DNA of 9,756 nucleotides from Verrucomicrobiia bacterium (GTDB taxonomy: Bacteria; Verrucomicrobiota; Verrucomicrobiia; Limisphaerales; DTLC01), in assembly GCA_025061935.1 (NCBI GenBank), contig JANWZY010000057.1, forward strand, positions 1 to 9,756, read 5' to 3'. Shown one piece after another: positions 1 to 7,200 of the stretch (positions are counted from its first letter, which is position 1; each line of letters begins with the position of its first letter). The notes under the pieces are model-generated. The model did no database searches. It was not told the origin of the DNA and saw nothing but the letters and a program-made list of their open reading frames with translations. A program made the position numbers and the translations under genes.

Positions 1-420
1 GTTTACGGGCCACGCATGGGGTACGAACATGTCATCCCCGAACTTTACCTGCGGGCCAAAGAGGGCCAGGACCCATTGGTGGTTTACTCTGCCGACCACA
101 GCCGCGCTTTTTGCTACGTGCAGGACGCAGTCGAATTAATGGTCCAGTTAATGCGCGCCCCCGCTAGTAATGGGCAAACTTTCAATGTAGGTAACGACAC
201 GGAGGAGGTGACAATTCAGCAGTTGGCCGAACGGATTCTCCGCATAATGGGACTGGAAAGACAGATCGTACCTCGGCCTGCGCCACACGACCCAATCAGG
301 CGCCGTTGCCCAGACATGTCCAAGGCGAGGTCACTTTTGGGCTATGCGCCCAAAGTGAATTTGGACACAGGCCTCTCGCTTACCATCGCCTGGTATGAAA
401 GGCATCCACGCCCAAGTTAA
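1..420 (+). CDS. NAD-dependent epimerase/dehydratase (extended SDR), C-terminal part
   Basis: This is the last 139 residues of a nucleotide-sugar-modifying short-chain dehydrogenase/reductase; the start lies before the window. The reading frame is open from base 1 and begins VYGPRMGYEHVIPEL, the stretch that in extended SDR enzymes follows the catalytic YxxxK motif and leads into the substrate-binding lobe. Further family signs are SRAFCYVQDAVE (around residues 29-40), FNVGNDTEEVTIQQLA (around 61-76) and the C-terminal RRCPDMSKARSLLGYAPK (around 101-118). The Rossmann NAD-binding half and the catalytic Tyr/Lys are off the window, so the reaction (4-epimerase, 4,6-dehydratase or UDP-glucuronate decarboxylase) cannot be decided. 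It is cytoplasmic and would supply an activated sugar. The following membrane glycosyltransferase-like gene starts 75 bases later on the same strand, so co-transcription is plausible. No terminator-like hairpin with a T-run lies between them. Confidence 0.9.
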   Translation, partial: VYGPRMGYEHVIPELYLRAKEGQDPLVVYSADHSRAFCYVQDAVELMVQLMRAPASNGQTFNVGNDTEEVTIQQLAERILRIMGLERQIVPRPAPHDPIRRRCPDMSKARSLLGYAPKVNLDTGLSLTIAWYERHPRPS

Positions 421-495
421 TATCACAACGCATGCGCACGCTACCAGTTTTGTGTTGGAGCAGCCCACACGGGTTGAAATACTCGGAATAGTTGG

Positions 496-1935
496 ATGTC
501 AGGCACCCGGCCTATGACTCATGGTTACTTTAGTGAGGGAACAAGACCAGAAAATAACACTGCGATCAGGCAGCGTATATGCGGACTGCCGAGTTGGGTT
601 TGGGCTATCGCATTCGTCGCTTGCATCGCCTGTGCACATCTCGCTTATGGGCTTTGGTTTTGGACCAAGTCCCCGACCAACGCACCAAAGGCGGCACTCT
701 CGCTTAAAGGCGAGGATTTTCTGAAGAGCTTTCCCGGTTGGGATACCGAAGAAGAGCGAGACCAAGCTGCGTACAACCGCCCGGCAATTGAGATACTCAA
801 GACAGGGGTACCGCGTTACCGCACAGGTGCATTCTTCGACCACGCACCTGTCTATGCGTATTTTTTAGCTGCCTGTTACTGGATTGGTGGCGTCAGACTC
901 CTTTCCGTGGTCATTCCACAAGCTGTGCTATCCGGATTAACAGGCCTTTTGCTTGCCATCGCGGCGTGGCGGCTTGCACCTGTTTGGCGTCCGGCCGCAG
1001 CCGCAATTGCAGCATTCATGGTCCTAATTAACGTGCGAGTCGCAAGTTTTGTAGGCACAATCAGCACACTACCGCTAACACTTGCGATACATGCCTTAGC
1101 CTTTTACTTAGCCGTAAGCGCCACAAGGCCTTGGAAATATATCTTGTTCGCACTTGTGACTGTGTTTGGTGTGTACACCACCGCCTCGTACTTCTTGGTG
1201 GGGTGTGCAGCAGCGGCGTGGCTTATTTGGGGGTTTATGAGATCGCGCCTGCCTGCGCAACTAATCGGGGCCGGAATGATTTTAGTTGGCGTGATAACGA
1301 AACTCGCTTTGGTCAGTGTGCCGGGAGACCCACTGCGGGAAGTTGACAAGGCCATGTTTTGGTACGGTAACAATCCTTATTATGAGAGTGTCGGTTGGTT
1401 TGATCTATGGACCGTCCGCGAAGACCCCACTTGGACGCCTTGGTTGCCTTGGCAGGCTTCAGATGCTGAGAAGGCCCGTTATAACGATTACCTTCAACGT
1501 GCAGGCGGCGATAAGCGCAAGGCCGGATTGCTCTGGGCGTGGGAAAACCCTATGGAGTACGTTAAGATGTGTTTCGTAAGGCTTCGCGCGACGCTCGGGC
1601 CTTTAACAGGGCATATGCGACTATGGCAGAACAAGCTTGTATCTACGCTATTATGGCTTCTAGTCTTCCCAGCGGGTTTCTTCGGGCTTTGGCGCGCGCG
1701 CCGTACACTGCATGGACAACTCGGGTGGTTCATCGTGCTAGCGGTATGCGGATTTGAAACTTTTGTGATCGCAGGCTTGCAGCAGCGTTACCGTCTCCCT
1801 GTGGATGTTATACTTATCGTGTTTGCGGCTACGGTTTATGCAGGGCTAATGGCGAGGATGGCTTCGAAATTACCGAGCTTTTTAACCACGCCTGCCAGAA
1901 ACGCAACCAGACCATGTGGAGGAATGACCGCGTGA
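496..1935 (+). CDS. Polytopic GT-C family (ArnT/PMT-like) membrane glycosyltransferase
   Basis: A 479-residue integral membrane protein with about 9-11 hydrophobic segments (near residues 34-56, 118-158, 167-187, 190-208, 214-248, 255-275, 381-399, 409-427, 434-455). After the first segment comes a long polar loop (57-117) with EERDQAAYN (Asp89) and then FFDHAPVYAYFLAACYW. This matches the acidic catalytic loop and the 'RPPGYPLFLA'-type segment of GT39/PMT_2 proteins. A second polar loop (about 280-378) contains FWYGNNPYYESVG and ENPMEYVKMCFVRLRATLGP, like the 'NNP...G' and 'HP.EY..L...K' elements of that group. The end has RYRLPVDVILIVFAA, the usual final helix entry. Such enzymes move sugars from polyprenyl-phosphate donors on the outer face of the inner membrane; donor and acceptor are not readable here. 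The ATG at 496 was chosen as the first start of the frame, with a weak GGAA-like site ahead of it; ATG 514 is possible. Its stop overlaps a GTG preceded by GGAGG (see findings). Confidence 0.8.
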   Translation: MSGTRPMTHGYFSEGTRPENNTAIRQRICGLPSWVWAIAFVACIACAHLAYGLWFWTKSPTNAPKAALSLKGEDFLKSFPGWDTEEERDQAAYNRPAIEILKTGVPRYRTGAFFDHAPVYAYFLAACYWIGGVRLLSVVIPQAVLSGLTGLLLAIAAWRLAPVWRPAAAAIAAFMVLINVRVASFVGTISTLPLTLAIHALAFYLAVSATRPWKYILFALVTVFGVYTTASYFLVGCAAAAWLIWGFMRSRLPAQLIGAGMILVGVITKLALVSVPGDPLREVDKAMFWYGNNPYYESVGWFDLWTVREDPTWTPWLPWQASDAEKARYNDYLQRAGGDKRKAGLLWAWENPMEYVKMCFVRLRATLGPLTGHMRLWQNKLVSTLLWLLVFPAGFFGLWRARRTLHGQLGWFIVLAVCGFETFVIAGLQQRYRLPVDVILIVFAATVYAGLMARMASKLPSFLTTPARNATRPCGGMTA

Positions 1936-1966
1936 AGCCGAGGGGGAAAACGCTGCGGAACAGACG

Positions 1967-3961
1967 TCACTTGAGCCTAACCAAAAACCACTTTTCTGGA
2001 GCACCTGAAGCTTTGAAGTCCAATTCTAGGGTTCCCATTATCTCGCCTTGTTGACGTGCGACCCAGCTTGCAAGCGTGCCATCAAAAGGCCAGTTTGGCC
2101 CCCTAGACTGGAAAGGCCAATTAAATGCTAGCTCTTTGACAAGGACAAACTGAATACCTTTTGCGCGGAGTTCTGCGCCTGTATCGCCAGCGCAAACATG
2201 CAAGATTCTTCGGGACCCGAAAGGCATCCATAGGGATGCCTCTGGGTCACCCCAGGTGACAAGCCCAAGCACCTTTGTTTCGGGTGGTAGTAGACCGCGA
2301 ACAGGCTTAAAAGCGTCGCTGCGCTGGCTGTATATCGTATAGACCCGCAATGCGCGTGCGGTCAAATGGTTCGGTTGAGCCGTGTGGATTCTTTCAAGAA
2401 ACCATTTCATTGGTAGGAGCGGACGCGCAGGTGAGAGCACCACTAATACCCCAGCTAGGAAAAAGGTAGCCAATCCAAGATTGTGCCACCATCGTGCTGC
2501 AACCAATTTAGTTTGTTCTGGACCTGCCAGTAAAATCGGAAACAAAAGTGGGTAATATGGTGCCAAATATCGTACTGGATACGGCCACCCGCCTTTGGCC
2601 ATGAGCACACCAAGGGCCAAATATGGACAAACGGCAACAAAGGTTTGGAAGGTGGAACCCTCACCTTTATACCACGGACCTTTAAGCTTGCCTTCTTGGG
2701 CTCTTTTCAGCATTCCGCCAATGCGCGCGACCAGGCTTATTCCTATCAGTGCGCTTACCCCCAGCCCCAGGCCAGCGAACTCTTCCGAGGCCAGCTCGAC
2801 AAACCTGACACGCACCTCCCCGCCGAAACACTCCTTGAGCCGTGTGGCTACAACTGTGGGGATGCGACTATTTATCCACGCATTGATCCTTTCCGCCATT
2901 GGCAGCACAGGTGGGGCGAAATTGTAAGTAGGAATCGCAACTGCATTGTAGGCGAATCGCGTCAACGGATATCCCTTAAAGGCTTCGGGCATCATTTCGG
3001 CAACTCGGCCCGTCCAGTCGCCAGAATATTTCACATTCAGAAAAGCCGTGGGTAGAAACGAGCAGAGTACCGCCAACAAGAGTGTCCCGATCAACAAAGC
3101 AGGCCGGCGGAGCGCAACCCTAAGGCTTGGGATCAAGGCGACTGCGCACGGCAAAAGCAACGGCAAGTTCGATGACTTCACACTAGATAGCAGCGCGGCA
3201 GAAAGAATCGAAAGCGCAACGTCGCGGAATTGCCCGGACCGCCGCGCGCGTAACGCAAAGTCGATCGCTCCAAGTGCAAATGGCGCTGCAAACATGTCGT
3301 TTGCAGCACTGCCCGCCTGCAATAAATAACAGTATCCGGTCGGTACGAGCCACATCCAGTGCCAAGCCACGCTGGCGGACACGCCTAGCCGCCGAAAAAC
3401 GCTGAAAACCAACCCGGGAAGTAAAAGAAACGAAATTGCATTTGGCACAAAAACCAGCCTGTAAGAACCCGTGAAAGCAATAAGCGGCGCCGAGACCCAT
3501 TCGATTCCACACACCCGCGTGTTCAATGCCCCGAACGCAGTATGGATCCAGTGCCAGCGTTCCTCCCATAGCCAGTGCAGGACACGCGGGATTCGGCACG
3601 ACAACGCGTCAAAATTAGTTGGCGCATGGACCGCACCCCCAGCAATTGCAATTGTGGCAAGAATAAGAAACGCAGCCGGGAAAGGTTGCTTAAACCTTTT
3701 CTGTAGCTTCGCTATTTTAACGAGCGGCAAAATTTGCACTCTGTTCCGTCGTGCCCAAACCGCCAGTGCAACTCCTCCGATTCCGAGCGCAAATGCATAA
3801 CTTTCGGCATTGAGTTGGCGGATTGCAGAAAGTCCCCACCCAAGCACGTGCAGGAACGCGCAGATTATTACCCACAGCTCGACCGCTCGAGGGCGTATTG
3901 CTTGGCCACCCCGCATTGATTTGAAAACAGCGACTGTACTTCTTAGGAACTTGATTACCAT
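1967..3961 (-). CDS. Polytopic GT-C-like membrane protein, probable glycosyltransferase
   Basis: A 664-residue membrane protein on the minus strand with about 11-13 hydrophobic segments (near residues 28-47, 53-70, 95-112, 152-187, 195-214, 220-238, 264-308, 396-414, 439-456, 464-480, 492-511). The most telling stretch is TNFDALSCRIPRVLHWL (115-131). It corresponds to the 'NN(W/Y)DS(M/L)(T/S)YHLPRV.HW' first periplasmic loop of a widespread family of putative bacterial glycosyltransferases, and Asp118 sits where the GT-C catalytic acid is expected. AGSAANDMFAAPF (216-228) matches the 'A.S..ND' segment of the same family. The last 150 residues are mostly soluble, probably periplasmic, and include LGLVTWGDPEASLW and GIQFVLVKEL. 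It is not closely similar by eye to the 479-residue neighbour, which it meets tail-to-tail. No Shine-Dalgarno site precedes the ATG; GGTTAAAG lies directly upstream. Exact sugar and acceptor are unknown. Confidence 0.78.
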   Translation of the reverse strand: MVIKFLRSTVAVFKSMRGGQAIRPRAVELWVIICAFLHVLGWGLSAIRQLNAESYAFALGIGGVALAVWARRNRVQILPLVKIAKLQKRFKQPFPAAFLILATIAIAGGAVHAPTNFDALSCRIPRVLHWLWEERWHWIHTAFGALNTRVCGIEWVSAPLIAFTGSYRLVFVPNAISFLLLPGLVFSVFRRLGVSASVAWHWMWLVPTGYCYLLQAGSAANDMFAAPFALGAIDFALRARRSGQFRDVALSILSAALLSSVKSSNLPLLLPCAVALIPSLRVALRRPALLIGTLLLAVLCSFLPTAFLNVKYSGDWTGRVAEMMPEAFKGYPLTRFAYNAVAIPTYNFAPPVLPMAERINAWINSRIPTVVATRLKECFGGEVRVRFVELASEEFAGLGLGVSALIGISLVARIGGMLKRAQEGKLKGPWYKGEGSTFQTFVAVCPYLALGVLMAKGGWPYPVRYLAPYYPLLFPILLAGPEQTKLVAARWWHNLGLATFFLAGVLVVLSPARPLLPMKWFLERIHTAQPNHLTARALRVYTIYSQRSDAFKPVRGLLPPETKVLGLVTWGDPEASLWMPFGSRRILHVCAGDTGAELRAKGIQFVLVKELAFNWPFQSRGPNWPFDGTLASWVARQQGEIMGTLELDFKASGAPEKWFLVRLK

Positions 3962-4267
3962 CTTTAACCATGCTCTACAAGCTAAACTTGTTTTACCCAG
4001 GAGGTTAGGTGGCTGATCTAGGAGTCTTGAAATGTGCGTACGGGATTTCGCAGGTTATCCAGGATGGAGGGCATTTCTGGTTGGTGCGTGCATGCGTTTT
4101 CAGAATGGTGGGCATACCGTTCAATGATGCTGTGAACGTACTACCGTATTTTTAAGCATCACCGGCGGTTTTCTGCACGCTTGGGTTATTGGCCTATGCG
4201 TACGCAACTGGGCCGTTTATTGCGTTGACAGTCCATAAACTCGCCACATAGCTTGGGAGCGCTAAAA
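3962..4267. other. Divergent intergenic region without a clear gene
   Basis: These 306 bases separate the minus-strand membrane protein from the plus-strand GH123-like gene and must hold the promoters of both. A perfect TTGACA is present at 4225-4230, but no good -10 box follows at 16-18 bases, and a start from there would leave almost no leader before ATG 4268. Two strong ribosome-site matches are present: AGGAGG at 3999-4004 before a GTG-started 48-codon ORF (4009-4155), and AGGAG at 4020-4024, 7 bases before an ATG-started 31-codon ORF (4032-4127). The two ORFs overlap in different frames and neither product is recognised. No tRNA, riboswitch or terminator was recognised. Confidence 0.6.
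4255..4259 (+). promoter_or_regulatory. Ribosome binding site fixing the start at ATG 4268
   Basis: GGGAG lies 8 bases ahead of ATG 4268. An alternative in-frame TTG at 4253 overlaps this motif and has nothing comparable upstream. ATG 4268 also puts the hydrophobic signal stretch closer to the N-terminus. The ATG is therefore preferred by five codons over the longest ORF. Confidence 0.6.
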
Positions 4268-7200
4268 ATGTCAGAGCGAGCTCTATTGTTACCTTTTTTA
4301 CTTTGGTTGTACGGCGCTCAGTCGTTGTTCGGCTCGATACTCCAAGATAGTTCATACGGGTGGCGTTTGCCCGGGCTGAGCAACGTGGATGTATGGTGGT
4401 GCGAAGCCACTTGGAAAGTTGGCCAACAACGAGCGCTTCCACAAGCTGCAAGTGACTCTGTGCAAATCGAAGCTGCGCGAAACGAATATGAACCATTTCA
4501 ACTGGTGATTCGGGCTGGGACTGCATTTAGTAACGTGAATTTATCAGTAACTGACTTTGTCAAGCTAGGCGGCCCAACAAACGCCATTATTGCTGCAAGC
4601 AACATTGAAGCGTGCATTGTTGAGTACGTGCCTGTCCAATTTCCAACAGACAACACTTGCGTACCGGGTGACTACCCGGACCCTTTAGTGCCTATAACTG
4701 GTCCGTTTAATCTGCCACAGGGCACAAACTTACCCATTTGGTTCACGGTGCGGGTGCCGCGGGAAGCTCAAGCTGGAACCTACCAAAGTACCGTAACCAT
4801 ATGGTTAGGGACTAACTGGTTGGATGTTCCAGTACGTTTGCGCGTTTTCGATTTTACACTGTCCGATACGACTCATACCCCCACAGCATATAATGTGGAA
4901 CTTGATAACCGATGGCATGCGCTTACCACCGCTCAACAAAGTAATCAGGTTTGGGACCTATACATGCAGAACATGCGTGCCCACAGAGTTAGCCCTTACA
5001 TGCCCCATATGCTTTCTCAAATAGGATGGTCCATTAGCACTGATGGAAGTTTTACTCACGATTTTTCCAGTTTCAACGCAGCCATGCAGAGATATCTGGA
5101 CGAGTTCAATTTTACGAGCTTCAAAGTTCTAAGGGAACCCTGGACTTTGTTGGGACATGCGCGTTTTAGCCCAGAATACAATCGCCTTTTTGGTAAATTA
5201 ATGCAGCCCATCACAGCTTATTTGCGTGAACGGGGGTGGTTGGATAAAGCGTACTCTTCTTGGATTGATGAACCACAGCGAACAATGCTCGATTGGGTGG
5301 CCGAGGGTATGCGGGCACATCTTCTGGCTTCGCCCGAATTGCGTAGGTTGTTGACATTTTATCCGGACCCGGTCCTGTATGGACATGTGGATGTATGGGT
5401 TGCTTACTTCGGAATTTCCGTGTTTGACATGAGTTATCATAGGTGGGCCGAACGAAAATCTGCCGGTGATGAAATCTGGTGTTATGTAGCTATGTACCCG
5501 AAGGCCCCTGCGGCCAACAATTTCATCGACCACCCAGCTATTACTCACAGGATACGTGCTTGGGCAATGGAAAGGTTCGGTGTCAGCGGGGATCTATATT
5601 GGAATATTTCGTACTGGAAAAACCGCATAGATGGCGCGCCGCGTAACCCATGGGCTCAGACGACAAGCTTCGATGAACGAGGACAGCCCGAAGGTAATGG
5701 CGATGGCGTCCTAGTATACCCACCAACAAAAACACCACCAAATTCCCCTGTCATTAGTGGTCCGATAAATTCATTGCGCTGGGAGCTTATTAGGGAGGGG
5801 TTGGAGGATAGAGAATATTTTTGGTTGCTCAAAGAGTTGATTTCTATTCAAACCCCGCGCTTGGGGCCGACTCACCCTGCAATAGTTGAAGCCCGGGCCG
5901 CATATGCTGCCGCCATGGCACTCTGCAGAACAGTCCTGGACTACGAACGTGACCCGCGAAATCTCTATTTAGCGCGCCGACGCGTAGCAGAAGCGATCGA
6001 AGCGTTGGAAACAGGTGAACCTCGGTTTGTTAGGCATCCAACCTCGAGGGCGGCCTCTTTGGGTGAGGCGTTCACGCTTTATAGCGAGGCGATTGGGTGG
6101 CCCCCGCCCTCCTATCAGTGGCAACTGAATGGCACAAATTTACCGGGCGCTACTAATTTCAGCTTTACGGTATCAAACGCGAATCTTGTGCACATCGGTG
6201 ATTATACCGTTGTGGCGGAAAACCAGCGTGGACGGGCCACAAGCGCAGTTGCGCGCATTCGCGGGCGCTGGTTGCCTGCACCTCAGATCGTAACAGAACC
6301 GAAAAGCGCTGCGCGGTTTGAAGGGGAACATGCCGTAATGTATGTGACAGCTGTTAGCACTAACGCCTGCGCATACCAATGGTTTAAGGACGGTGCACCT
6401 GTAATGAGCGTTTACGGTACCAACGCGGTGCTTCTTATAACCAATCTGGCGCCGAGTGATGCCGGGCTTTATTGGGCAATTGTCAGCAATGTAGCTGGTG
6501 TGGTTACTACGGCTCCGGCTAGGCTTGTGGTTTTGAGTCCGCCTTATACAAATTCACTCTTACAGCAGAGCGCACATTGGCTATATCATGACCGGGGCAT
6601 TGATTTGGGAACAAACTGGATGAGCCCAAATTATGACGACTCGGAGTGGGGCGCGGGCCCGGGGCCATTGGGTTATGGGACTGGCCGTGAATCTACTGTA
6701 ATCTGTGCGGGACTTCCCCAAAAACCTCCTACCGTTTATTTCCGGCATAGGTTATACGTACCGGTGGTTCAGCCGAATGCAATTATCTTGGCACGCCTCA
6801 GGTGCGACGACGGCGCGGTGGTGTACCTGAACGGAAGAGAGCTTTTCAGATTTAACATGCCAGCCGGTCCCGTACGTTACGAGACGTCAGCGACCACCCC
6901 CGTAGAAGGCGGAGCATTGGAAAACTATGTCGAGTTCGTTATCCCAAATGATTTACTACACCAGGGTACAAATGTGTTGGCAGTGGAGCTCCACCAATAT
7001 GGTACCAGCGTAGCGCCCATAGCTTTTTGGACCTTGGACGAGCAATCCGGGCCGTGGCGCGATTCTATAATGGATCACCATTTTACTGCTGTTGGAACGA
7101 ATCTGGTCTGGATGCCAGGGAAATTTGATGGTTGCCTCTCGAACGCAGGAAGTGCGGTAAGTTGGATTGAAACACGGGACCGGCCAACTTTACGTATTAC

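Noticed and set aside
452..470. Imperfect hairpin GTGTTGG/CCCACAC between the first two genes
   Set aside because: The stem has a mismatch and is not followed by a T-run, so it is neither a terminator nor any recognised RNA element.
1936..1966. Bidirectional terminator in the 31-base convergent gap
   Set aside because: Only a 4-bp CCGC/GCGG pairing with a loop of over 20 bases can be drawn, and there is no T-run on either strand.
2645..3055. Plus-strand ORF of 136 codons within the 664-residue membrane protein gene
   Set aside because: The minus-strand frame has regular membrane segments and a family motif. The plus-strand product has no domain-like features.
4225..4253. Perfect TTGACA box followed by a possible -10 hexamer, as promoter of the GH123-like gene
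   Set aside because: The hexamers at 16-18 bases spacing match TATAAT poorly. Transcription from there would start at about 4260, after the Shine-Dalgarno site at 4255-4259. The sequence is probably a chance match.
4253..4267. TTG start giving a 1383-residue version of the GH123-like protein
   Set aside because: The TTG overlaps the GGGAG ribosome site that serves ATG 4268 at an ideal distance, and it has no site of its own.
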